A stretch of 8,702 bases of DNA from the NCBI GenBank assembly GCA_963923035.1, contig CAWUKT010000142.1:1-8702 (forward strand). Reading direction: 5' to 3'. Of this stretch, positions 1 to 7,290 are shown one piece after another (position 1 is the first letter of the stretch; every line of letters begins with the position of its first letter). Position numbers and translations under genes: made by a program. The notes under the pieces are model-generated. The model was not told the DNA's origin. It worked only from the letters and a program-made list of their open reading frames with translations, and searched no databases. The stretch is from CAWUKT01 sp963923035. Lineage in GTDB: Bacteria > Bacteroidota > Bacteroidia > J057 > JADKCL01.

Positions 1-1045
1 CATTGGTCGTGCCGTAGGCGGCTCCGGCTGACATCCCGGCCTGGAAATTCACCAAACCCAACAGATTGATGCCGCCCTGCGCGCCTCCGCCCCCTTCCAC
101 CGTGAAATCGTTGATTTTTTGATCCTGGTCCATCACATTGGACGATTCCAGCTCCTGGACCTGATTTTGCAGTTGATTGGCGCTGTATTCGGAAAATGAG
201 TCCAGCACGTGCTCCGAGCGCTGGGAACTGGAAAGGTTGTCCTCGTCGAAATAGGTCGAGGACTGTTCATTGGTCGTCGCGGATTGACTTTGGGTCCGGG
301 CCGTGCGCTGATCCCGGTAGCTGCGCACCGTGATGGTCGTCTTCTCTCCGGGCAGTAAAGAAAAAGTCTTGATGGTTTTTCCCGCTCCGTAATCGCCGAG
401 GTAGGAGGCCATTTTATAGTGTTCAACGACGCTGAGGGTGGGACGGGGAACAGGTCGGGGCAAAAAACGCATCCGAATCCGCCCACTGAAGGTCTTGTAC
501 AACTCGGGGACCAGGCCATTCTCCAACTGGGTGGCAATGTCGGAAAGGGTGAAACCAGCCACCTGGATATGATCGGGTGGAGCCGTCGCCAGTACGTTCA
601 GGTGGTTCACCCGCAGGGGAGTCCCCTCACTGCTCGTCGATTCGATCGTGCGCAGACTGGTATCACTGGTGCTCGTTTCCGACCCCGTATTGCCCGTGAA
701 AACCGCCGTCGGGTTGCTCGCCAGGATCTTGATCAAATCCCGGCGGTTGCGCAAGATCCGGGCATTGAGGATCAACCAGGGCCGCCCACCCGAAAGTAAA
801 TTCTTCCGAAGGGTCGCGATGATGTCCTCCCGGACCAAATTCGCCGCCGTGTCCCAAGGATTGTTGGCGGGCAAGGTATTGAGGTCTGGATCGAACCATT
901 CTATTGGAATGTCAATGGGGAAATAACCGTTGACGCGGTAGGAGGTCCGTTGCGGCAATTGATAATTCAAAGAGGGCGCCGACGCCCCATCACCAAGTTT
1001 CATAAAAGGGTTACCACTCCCACAGGAGCTGATTTGGTTTGTCAT
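1..1045 (-). CDS. Large uncharacterised protein, C-terminus beyond window
   Basis: I do not recognise this protein. The minus strand is open without a stop from ATG at 1045-1043 to the window edge: 348 codons, so the 3' end is missing. No Shine-Dalgarno precedes the ATG (AAACAAATTAATT). The N-terminus is not hydrophobic and no membrane segment is visible, so a cytoplasmic or non-Sec protein is likely. Residues 1-115 look like a mixed fold rich in Asn and Pro. Residues 116-142 are a Ser/Thr-rich, low-complexity linker. Residues 143-240 look beta-rich and end in a distinctive block, LGDYGAGKTIKTFSLLPGEK (216-235), followed by TTITV. Residues 241-315 are Gln/Ser/Glu-rich and probably helical or coiled-coil. 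Residues 316-345 are Gly/Ala-rich. This architecture suggests a structural or surface-assembly protein rather than an enzyme, but that is inference. The gene is divergent from hsdM. Confidence 0.8.
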   Translation of the reverse strand, partial: MTNQISSCGSGNPFMKLGDGASAPSLNYQLPQRTSYRVNGYFPIDIPIEWFDPDLNTLPANNPWDTAANLVREDIIATLRKNLLSGGRPWLILNARILRNRRDLIKILASNPTAVFTGNTGSETSTSDTSLRTIESTSSEGTPLRVNHLNVLATAPPDHIQVAGFTLSDIATQLENGLVPELYKTFSGRIRMRFLPRPVPRPTLSVVEHYKMASYLGDYGAGKTIKTFSLLPGEKTTITVRSYRDQRTARTQSQSATTNEQSSTYFDEDNLSSSQRSEHVLDSFSEYSANQLQNQVQELESSNVMDQDQKINDFTVEGGGGAQGGINLLGLVNFQAGMSAGAAYGTTN

Positions 1046-1224
1046 AATTAATTTGTTTCGCGCAATTTAGGGTAAGGGCAGCTGTTTTTCAATGGCAAAA
1101 TGAATGTAGCAGTCATTTTTAATGCCCCTCCCAATCCCCCAACTCCAAAAATTTGCAAAATGCCGCCCAATAACAGAAATTCATATTCCTCCAGCGTCAA
1201 CAACCGGAAACCGGCGCGGATACA
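1046..1224. other. Divergent intergenic region between left gene and hsdM
   Basis: This 179-bp stretch separates two divergent starts and so should hold both promoters. I could not identify a convincing -10/-35 pair or a Bacteroidota-type TTTG/TAnnTTTG promoter on either strand. The frame of hsdM is closed upstream by TAA at 1171-1173, so hsdM cannot start earlier than this region. The octamer GCAAAATG occurs twice (near 1095 and near 1155), and CCGG-AAA-CCGG at 1204-1214 could form a very small hairpin just upstream of hsdM. Confidence 0.5.
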
Positions 1225-2949
1225 ATGCCTATGAAAAACGTCAAGGAAGCTGCCAATTTTATCTGGTCCATCGCCGATCTCCTCCGCGGCGAATACAAAC
1301 AAAGCGACTACGGCAAGGTAATCCTGCCCCTCACCATCCTTCGACGCCTCGACTGCGTCCTCGAACCTTCCCGGGAAGCTGTAAGGGACGAATTCCAACG
1401 CTTGCAAGATTTGGGCCTCGACAATGTAGACCGGCCCCTCAACCGCGTTTCGGGACACAAATTTCACAATACCAGCCCCTACAACTTCGAACTACTCTGC
1501 GAGGAACCCGACAAGATCGCCGCCAACCTCCGTGAATACATCCGCCGATTCAGCAGCAATGCCCGCGAAATCATCGAGAAATTCGATTTTGACCAACATA
1601 TTTCCAGACTCGACGATGCCAAACTCCTCTACATGGTCATTGAGCGCTTCAAAGATGTCGACCTGGGACCAGATGCCGTCGGCAATATCCAGATGGGCTA
1701 TATGTTCGAGGAACTGATCCGAAAATTTGCGGAACTTTCCAACGAGACTGCTGGAGAGCACTTTACTCCCCGCGAAGTCATCCGCCTCATGGTCCAGCTA
1801 CTCTTTGCCCACGACCAAAAGCTGCTCGAACAACCCGGTACCATCCGCAAAATATTCGACTGCTGTGCGGGAACGGGGGGAATGCTGTCCGTGGCGGAAG
1901 AATACCTCCAGGAAGTCAATCCCCAGGCCAGTTTGATTTCGATGGGCCAGGAACTCAATCCCGAATCCTATGCCATCTGCAAATCCGATATGCTGATCAA
2001 GGGCCAGGAAGCGGGCAATATCCGCAACGGGAATAGCCTTTCCCAGGACCAGTTTGCCGGGGAAGAGTTTGATTACCTGATCACGAACCCGCCTTTTGGG
2101 GTGAAGTGGAAGAAAATCCAGCCAGCGATCAAAAAAGAACACGAACAATTGGGGGGAAATGGCCGCTTTAAAGCCGGTATTCCTTCGGTCAGCGACGGAA
2201 GCCTGCTGTTTTTGTTGCACCTGATTTCGAAGATGAAGAATAAAGGCCCCAGCCGCATTGCTATCGTATTCAATGGTTCGCCTCTCTTTTCCGGTTCTCC
2301 CAGCTCCAAAAAGAATGAAAGCAGCATCCGTCAGTGGATCATCGAACGCGACTTGCTGGAAACCATCGTCGCCCTGCCCAACCAATTGTTTTACAATACC
2401 GGTATCCATACCTATGTCTGGATTCTCACCAACCAAAAGGAAGAAGAGCGCCGGGGCAAGGTCCAGCTCATCAACGCGGTGGATTTCTACCAGAAGATGG
2501 CCAAATCCCTCGGTGACAAGCGCAATGAACTGAACGAAGACCATATCAACGAAATCCTTCGGCTGTACCGGGAGTTTGAAGAAGGAACATACGTCAAGAT
2601 TTTCCCCAATGCCCATTTCGGCTACCGGAAAGTCACCGTAGAACGCCCGCTGATGAAAAATGGAAAGGTCGTACGGGACCGGCAGGGACGCCCCAAGCCC
2701 GATTCCAAGCTCCGGGACACTGAACTGATCCCCTTGCTGGAGGACGTCGACGAGTATATGGCCCGCGAAGTGGACCCACACGTAGAAGATGCCTGGATCG
2801 ACGACAGCAAAACCAAAATCGGCTACGAGATCAATTTCACAAAGTACTTCTACGAGTACCAGGCCCTGCGCCCCCTCGACGAAATCCGAGCCGACATCGA
2901 GGCCCTGGAAGCCGAGAGCGACGCCCTGATGCAGGAGGTTTTTGCATGA
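1225..2949 (+). CDS. hsdM: Type I restriction-modification DNA methyltransferase HsdM
   Basis: HsdM transfers a methyl group from S-adenosylmethionine to N6 of adenine in the site chosen by HsdS. It works as M2S for modification and R2M2S for restriction. The 574-residue product begins with the helical HsdM_N domain (about residues 8-135, with DYGKVILPLTILRRLD). The N6_Mtase domain follows (about 165-480): GEHFTPRE at 177-184, the SAM-binding motif I as DCCAGTGG at 212-219, and the catalytic NPPF at 288-291. The acidic C-terminal helix (EALEAESDALMQEVF) is where this subunit usually contacts HsdS. The length is normal for the family. The start may be ATG 1225 or ATG 1231 (MKNVKEAANF); neither has a good Shine-Dalgarno. 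Motif I has Cys where many relatives have Pro after the Asp. The stop overlaps the hsdS start as ATGA, which indicates coupled translation. The assignment is firm. Confidence 0.97.
   Translation: MPMKNVKEAANFIWSIADLLRGEYKQSDYGKVILPLTILRRLDCVLEPSREAVRDEFQRLQDLGLDNVDRPLNRVSGHKFHNTSPYNFELLCEEPDKIAANLREYIRRFSSNAREIIEKFDFDQHISRLDDAKLLYMVIERFKDVDLGPDAVGNIQMGYMFEELIRKFAELSNETAGEHFTPREVIRLMVQLLFAHDQKLLEQPGTIRKIFDCCAGTGGMLSVAEEYLQEVNPQASLISMGQELNPESYAICKSDMLIKGQEAGNIRNGNSLSQDQFAGEEFDYLITNPPFGVKWKKIQPAIKKEHEQLGGNGRFKAGIPSVSDGSLLFLLHLISKMKNKGPSRIAIVFNGSPLFSGSPSSKKNESSIRQWIIERDLLETIVALPNQLFYNTGIHTYVWILTNQKEEERRGKVQLINAVDFYQKMAKSLGDKRNELNEDHINEILRLYREFEEGTYVKIFPNAHFGYRKVTVERPLMKNGKVVRDRQGRPKPDSKLRDTELIPLLEDVDEYMAREVDPHVEDAWIDDSKTKIGYEINFTKYFYEYQALRPLDEIRADIEALEAESDALMQEVFA
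2933..2938 (+). promoter_or_regulatory. Ribosome binding site of hsdS
   Basis: AGGAGG lies 7 bases before the ATG at 2946, inside the last codons of hsdM. It fixes the hsdS start upstream of the in-frame TGA and shows that translation is meant to begin there, not at the later TTG (3099). Confidence 0.8.
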
Positions 2950-2984
2950 GTTTGCCCGGTTATAGCGCGTACAAGGATTCAGGC

Positions 2985-3038
2985 GTGGAATGGATCGGGA
3001 AAATTCCGGCGCATTGGGAGGTGAAAAGGTTGAAGTAT
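2985..3038 (+). repeat. HsdS N-terminal conserved repeat, copy 1
   Basis: This encodes VEWIGKIPAHWEVKRLKY and matches 3624-3677 at 45 of 54 bases by my count (16 of 18 residues). It marks the beginning of the first half of the pseudo-symmetric HsdS. Such repeats in front of each target-recognition domain allow domain exchange by homologous recombination. Confidence 0.85.
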
Positions 3039-3041
3039 TTA

Positions 3042-3044
3042 TGA
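3042..3044 (+). other. In-frame TGA interrupting hsdS
   Basis: The codon follows KRLKYL and precedes ETLIGLTYSPDD without a change of frame. The second copy of the repeat reads KRLKYTIQEI through the equivalent place, so a sense codon is expected here. TGA is a genuine stop elsewhere in the window (hsdM, hsdS and hsdR all end in it), so a genome-wide recoding of TGA is unlikely. Confidence 0.85.
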
Positions 3045-3434
3045 GAGACGTTAATCGGACTTACCTATTCTCCCGACGATATTTCAGAAGAGGGCACTTT
3101 GGTACTAAGAGCATCCAATATCAAAAATGGAAGGATCACTCTACACGATAATATTTTCGTTGAAAAAGAAATCAATCAAAAATTATTCGTGAGAGAGGGA
3201 GATACTCTGATCTGCTCAAGATCCGGAAGTGCCGATTTGATAGGGAAATGTGCACTCATCTCTGAAAAAGAATTGGGTCATACTTTTGGCGCCTTCATGA
3301 CAATATTTAGACCAAATAATCCAAATCCATTTTTTTTCTTCTACTTCAGTTCATCTGCCTTCAAGGCCCAAACCGGATTATTCTTCACATCTACAATAAA
3401 CCAACTCACTCTTTCTACTCTGCGAAGTTTTCCA

Positions 3435-3512
3435 ATCCCTCTCCCGCCCCTCGAAGAGCAAGCTGAAATCGCCGCCTATTTGGAGGCGAAAACGGCGCAG
3501 CTCGATGGCCTC
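3435..3512 (+). repeat. HsdS conserved coiled-coil repeat, copy 1
   Basis: This encodes IPLPPLEEQAEIAAYL followed by EAKTAQLDGL, the conserved segment that closes TRD1 and begins the helical dimerisation spacer. The equivalent segment after TRD2 is at 4089-4166. In Type I systems these helices set the spacing between the two half-sites and dock HsdM. Confidence 0.8.
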
Positions 3513-3623
3513 ATCGAGCGGAAGGAACGTCTGCTGGACTTGTACGCGGAGGAGCGGCAGGCCCTGATCAATCGGGCGGTCACCCGCGGGCTCGATCCCG
3601 ATGCCCCCACCCGCGACAGCAGA

Positions 3624-3677
3624 GTGGAATGGCTGGGGGAGATTCCCGCCCATTGGGAGGTGAAGCGGTTGAAATAT
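3624..3677 (+). repeat. HsdS conserved repeat, copy 2 (before TRD2)
   Basis: This encodes VEWLGEIPAHWEVKRLKY, the partner of 2985-3038, 639 bp downstream and in the same frame. It is preceded by TRGLDPDAPTRDS, the usual linker between the halves of this HsdS type, and followed by TRD2 (INGGGTPNTEES, then GDIPWISPKDMK). Confidence 0.85.
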
Positions 3678-4088
3678 ACCATTCAAGAGATAAATGGGGG
3701 AGGGACCCCAAATACAGAAGAATCCAGTTTCTGGAATGGGGACATTCCCTGGATTTCTCCCAAGGACATGAAAACTAAAGCTGTCAGTTCTTCCAAAAAG
3801 ATGATCACTCAAGCAGGACTGGAAGGATCATCAACATTATTGATTAACGAGGGGCGGATACTAATTGTGGTGCGATCTGGAATCCTGAAACACACACTGC
3901 CGGTGGCAATAAATACTACCCAGGTAACCTTGAACCAAGATATGAAGGCAATTTTTCCTTCTGAGAAGCTATTTCCTTCTTTCCTGTATTTCCTATTCAG
4001 AGGACTGGAAAAGACAATCCTAACTGTTTGTTCAAAAATTGGGGCCACAGTTGATAGCATAGAAATGGAATCGCTTTTTAATTTTCTC

Positions 4089-4166
4089 ATCCCCCTCCCG
4101 CCCCTAGACGAACAAATCCAGATCGCCGAATGGATCGCGACCAAAACGGGCCAGCTCGACCGGCTC
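4089..4166 (+). repeat. HsdS conserved coiled-coil repeat, copy 2
   Basis: This encodes IPLPPLDEQIQIAEWI followed by ATKTGQLDRL, matching the segment after TRD1 (3435-3512). It ends the second target-recognition domain and leads into the C-terminal helix (LKEYKAALIAEVVTGKVDVR), a hallmark of HsdS. Confidence 0.8.
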
Positions 4167-4270
4167 ACCGAAAAGACCCAACAACAGATTGCATATTTAA
4201 AGGAATACAAAGCCGCGCTGATTGCGGAGGTGGTGACGGGAAAAGTGGATGTGCGCGGCCTTTCCGTAAA

Positions 4271-4275
4271 AGGAG
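4271..4275 (+). promoter_or_regulatory. Ribosome binding site of hsdR
   Basis: AGGAG stands 6 bases before ATG 4282, inside the 3' end of hsdS. It supports the start at 4282 and therefore a 20-bp overlap with hsdS. Because it lies after the TGA in hsdS, translation of hsdR could be weakened if ribosomes leave early. Confidence 0.8.
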
Positions 4276-4281
4276 AAACGC

Positions 4282-7278
4282 ATGTCACCCATCCACGATG
4301 AAGCCCATTTTGAAGCGGCCATCGCCTACGACCTGATTCAAAACCGGGGCTATTTAAAAGGCGAAAATAATGTATACGATGCCACGCTGGGCCTCTTTCC
4401 GGGCTACGTACTGGACTTCCTCCGGGAATCCCAGCCCGATGAATGGGACCGCATTTCCCAGGTCCACGGCGCCCGTGTCACCCAAAAGCTATTGAAACGC
4501 CTCCAGGGGGAATTGGACCGGCAAGGCATCCTCCACGTACTGCGCCACGGCTTCACCGACATGGGCATCCGGTTTCAAATGGCTTTTTTTCCACCCGAAA
4601 CCACCCTCAACCCCACCACCATTGCCCAGGCCCAACTCAACCGTTTCCACGTCACCCGCCAGGTCTTTTTCGAACGCAAGGGAAATAAGTCCATCGATCT
4701 GGTCCTGTCTTTGAATGGGCTGCCAGTGGCCACGCTGGAGGTCAAAAACCAATTGACCAACCAGACCATCCACCATGCAGAAAAACAGTACAAGGGCCGA
4801 AATCCCAAGGAGCCGATCTTCTGGTGGAAGAAACGCGCCCTGGTCCACTTCGCGGTGGACAACGATCAGGTGTCGATGTGTACCCGGGTGAACCGCAGCA
4901 AGACCCGATTTCTCCCTTTCAACCAAGGCTTCGAAAATGGCGCCGGAAATCCTCCGCGACCGGGTTACCGAAGTGCTTACCTCTGGGAGGAAGTCCTGGC
5001 CGCTCCACAATTGCTCGATCTTCTCCGACGCTTTATTTATATCGAACGAAAAGAGGAATTGGCCGGTGGAAAAACTGAGGTCAAAGAAACGGTCATTTTT
5101 CCCCGCTACCACCAACTCGACGTCGTCCAGCAATTGGTTGGAAATGCCCTCAGACAAGGTCCCGGCCATAACTACCTCGTCCAGCACTCGGCCGGCTCTG
5201 GCAAATCCAACTCCATTGCCTGGTTGGCCTACAGTTTATCTACCCTTCACAGTCCGAATAACCAGCGGGTATTTGACTCGGTGGTTGTCGTCACCGATCG
5301 CCGCGTCCTCGACTCCCAATTGCAGGACACCATTTACCAGTTCGAACACGTCCCCGGTACAGTCCTGGCCATCGACAAGGACTCCAACCAATTGGCTGAA
5401 GCATTGGTCGGGGGCAAACATATCATCATCACCACGCTTCAGAAGTTTCCCTTTGTCCTGGAAAAAATTGCTGAGTTGCCGCGCCGGAATTATGCAGTGA
5501 TCATCGATGAGGCCCACAGTTCGCAGGGAGGAGAGGCCACGAAGCAGATGAAGGAAGTCCTGATGGGAAAGGAATTGTCGGAGGAGGGAAACGATCCCGC
5601 AGACAATATCAACCGCTCGGTCGAGGCCCGGGGAAAGCAACCCAACCTGAGCTTTTTTGCCTTTACCGCTACCCCCAAACCCAAGACCCTGGAACTCTTT
5701 GGGGAGCGCGATGAGGAAGATATTCCGCGTCCTTCCCACCTCTATTCGATGCGTCAGGCCATCGAAGAAGGCTTTATCCTCAATGTCCTGGAGCGATACA
5801 CCACCTACAAGACCTTTTTCCAACTCAGCAAGGCCATCGAAGATGACCCCGACCTGAACCGCAAACGGGCCAATCAGGCGGTGGGGCGGTTTCTAAGCCA
5901 GCATCCCCACAACGTAGCCGAAAAGACCAAGGTCATCGTGGAGCATTTTCAGGGTTCAGTGGTGGGGAAAATCAAGGGAAAGGCGAAGGCAATGGTCATT
6001 ACAGGCTCCCGACAATCGGCTTTCCAGTTTTACCGGGCGATCCAAAGCTATATCCAGGAGCAGAGCTATTCCATTGGGGTACTTGTCGCCTTTTCAGGCA
6101 AGCTCACGAATCCGGATTATCCGGAGGGAGTCTCCGAAAGCCAGTTGAACGGGTTTTCGGAAAAAGAGCTCCCCCAGCAATTTGATTCGGATCGGTTTCG
6201 AATCCTCGTGGTGGCAGATAAGTACCAAACGGGCTTTGATCAGCCCCTCCTCCACACAATGTACGTGGACAAGCAATTGCACGGGGTCAAAGCGGTGCAA
6301 ACCCTTTCCCGCCTCAACCGCACCCACAAGCACAAGGAGAATACGTTTATCCTGGACTTTGTGAACGACCGGGAATCCATCCTTGAATCCTTCCAGCCTT
6401 ACTACGAGGCGACTACGGTTGACCAGCCCAGCGATCCCAACCGCCTGTTCGATCTAAAAGCCGAGCTGGAGCGTTACCAGGTGATCTGGCCAGCCGAAGT
6501 GGATGCCCTGGCGCAGATCTTTTATGCTGACCCAGGCCGCTTTACCCAGAACAAAGCCCAAAAGGAGCTGCAAACATTCCTGAATGGGGCGGTGGACAGG
6601 TACCGGGGCCTGCCCCTGGAAGCGGATGTGGCCGAAGGCCAGCCTTGTCAGGAATCCTTCAAGCATACGCTGACAGCTTTTGTACGGGCGTATTCCTTCT
6701 TGAGCCAGATCATGCCTTTTGGCGATGCCGGGTTGGAAAAGTTCTATACTTACTGTCGTTTTCTGTCTCTGAAACTGCCCCGCGGCGTTCAGACAGGTCG
6801 GTTGCAGTTGGATGAAGAAATCGTTCTGGAGTCGTATCGCCTTCAGGAGATGGCCACCGGCGCCATTCAACTGGCGGAGGTCTCAGAATTCAACCTGCGC
6901 AATCCCGGTGATGGTGGTCTGGCCGCAAGGGGCGATGAGGAAGCCCCCCTCAGTGACATCCTCCACCGGATCAACGAACGGTTCGGCACGGATTTCGATG
7001 AGCAGGACCAATTGTTCCTGGACCAAACCTACCAGTCTCTCCTGGACGACTCTGACCTCGCTTTGAAGGCCCGGAACAATGACGAAAGTAATTTCTTTCA
7101 CCCTTTCCATGAAGCGTACCTCGACAAGACCATCGAACGGATGGACCAACACCTGGAAACCTACAAACAATTGCAAGGTAACCCCGAAATGGCCAAGGGC
7201 ATCATCGGCTTTTTTGCAGCGATGGCGTACCGGTATTTCCGGGAGCAGGGGACCCCTTGGGAAGATGGTCCCGATTGA
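4282..7278 (+). CDS. hsdR: Type I restriction endonuclease and translocase subunit HsdR
   Basis: HsdR joins the M2S core, pumps unmethylated DNA using ATP and cuts it far from the target. The product has 998 residues, a normal length. The N-terminal nuclease domain has the PD-(D/E)XK pattern: D139 in SIDLVLSL and E153-x-K155 in LEVKN. The helicase/translocase core follows: Walker A SAGSGKS at 303-309, Walker B DEAH at 409-412, motif III FTATP at 461-465, motif V VADKYQTGFD at 644-653, and motif VI QTLSRLNR at 673-680. The helical C-terminal region (about 720-998) normally binds HsdM/HsdS. No catalytic residue is missing and the frame is intact, so this subunit should be active if a specificity subunit is available. 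The start is set by AGGAG six bases upstream. It is the last gene of the operon and overlaps hsdS by 20 bp, which suggests coupled translation. Confidence 0.97.
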   Translation: MSPIHDEAHFEAAIAYDLIQNRGYLKGENNVYDATLGLFPGYVLDFLRESQPDEWDRISQVHGARVTQKLLKRLQGELDRQGILHVLRHGFTDMGIRFQMAFFPPETTLNPTTIAQAQLNRFHVTRQVFFERKGNKSIDLVLSLNGLPVATLEVKNQLTNQTIHHAEKQYKGRNPKEPIFWWKKRALVHFAVDNDQVSMCTRVNRSKTRFLPFNQGFENGAGNPPRPGYRSAYLWEEVLAAPQLLDLLRRFIYIERKEELAGGKTEVKETVIFPRYHQLDVVQQLVGNALRQGPGHNYLVQHSAGSGKSNSIAWLAYSLSTLHSPNNQRVFDSVVVVTDRRVLDSQLQDTIYQFEHVPGTVLAIDKDSNQLAEALVGGKHIIITTLQKFPFVLEKIAELPRRNYAVIIDEAHSSQGGEATKQMKEVLMGKELSEEGNDPADNINRSVEARGKQPNLSFFAFTATPKPKTLELFGERDEEDIPRPSHLYSMRQAIEEGFILNVLERYTTYKTFFQLSKAIEDDPDLNRKRANQAVGRFLSQHPHNVAEKTKVIVEHFQGSVVGKIKGKAKAMVITGSRQSAFQFYRAIQSYIQEQSYSIGVLVAFSGKLTNPDYPEGVSESQLNGFSEKELPQQFDSDRFRILVVADKYQTGFDQPLLHTMYVDKQLHGVKAVQTLSRLNRTHKHKENTFILDFVNDRESILESFQPYYEATTVDQPSDPNRLFDLKAELERYQVIWPAEVDALAQIFYADPGRFTQNKAQKELQTFLNGAVDRYRGLPLEADVAEGQPCQESFKHTLTAFVRAYSFLSQIMPFGDAGLEKFYTYCRFLSLKLPRGVQTGRLQLDEEIVLESYRLQEMATGAIQLAEVSEFNLRNPGDGGLAARGDEEAPLSDILHRINERFGTDFDEQDQLFLDQTYQSLLDDSDLALKARNNDESNFFHPFHEAYLDKTIERMDQHLETYKQLQGNPEMAKGIIGFFAAMAYRYFREQGTPWEDGPD

Positions 7279-7290
7279 TTCGGGGTCTTT
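7267..7290 (+). terminator. Possible weak intrinsic terminator of the hsd operon
   Basis: GGTCCCGA (7267-7274) and TCGGGGTC (7280-7287) can pair over a 5-base loop that contains the hsdR stop codon. There are six Watson-Crick pairs and two G-U pairs. Only three T follow, so the terminator is weak or the hairpin is incidental. Its position at the end of the operon is the main support. Confidence 0.35.

Larger units (their letters stand above)
2946..4301 (+). pseudogene. hsdS: Type I specificity subunit HsdS, interrupted by in-frame TGA
   Basis: HsdS selects the bipartite DNA target of a Type I system and holds two HsdM subunits. From ATG 2946 the frame reads 32 residues (MSLPGYSAYKDSGVEWIGKI..., ending KRLKYL), then meets TGA at 3042-3044. 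It then continues in the same frame (ETLIGLTYSPDD..., LVLRASNIKNG) to TGA 4299-4301. There are 452 codons in all, a normal HsdS length. TRD1 covers roughly codons 34-163, the central conserved region 164-245, TRD2 246-380 and the C-terminal conserved region 381-451. Both TRDs are more AT-rich than the conserved parts, typical of domain exchange. Re-initiation could use TTG 3099 or the first in-frame ATG, 3297, but either removes the start of TRD1. The stop may be a recent mutation (one base from Arg, Cys or Trp codons), an assembly error, or read through. The family is certain; whether the product is functional is not. Confidence 0.88.

Noticed and set aside
250..330. Walker A-like string GDYGAGKT near residues 217-224 of the left-edge protein (actual codons about 374-397)
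   Set aside because: It matches GxxxxGKT by letter, but what follows looks like beta strands (KTFSLLPGEKTTITV) rather than the helix of a P-loop, and I see no Walker B or other ATPase motif. Probably chance.
133..537. Minus-strand frame of 134 codons and plus-strand frames in 419-926
   Set aside because: They overlap the longer uninterrupted minus-strand frame 1-1045 and have Pro/Arg/Ser-rich shadow-type composition.
1204..1214. CCGG-AAA-CCGG as an operator or regulatory hairpin upstream of hsdM
   Set aside because: Only four pairs with a three-base loop, with no second copy and no known regulator gene in the window.
1798..2781. Long antisense open frame (327 codons) opposite hsdM
   Set aside because: It lies entirely opposite a well-conserved HsdM with all motifs; the frame is a by-product of codon composition.
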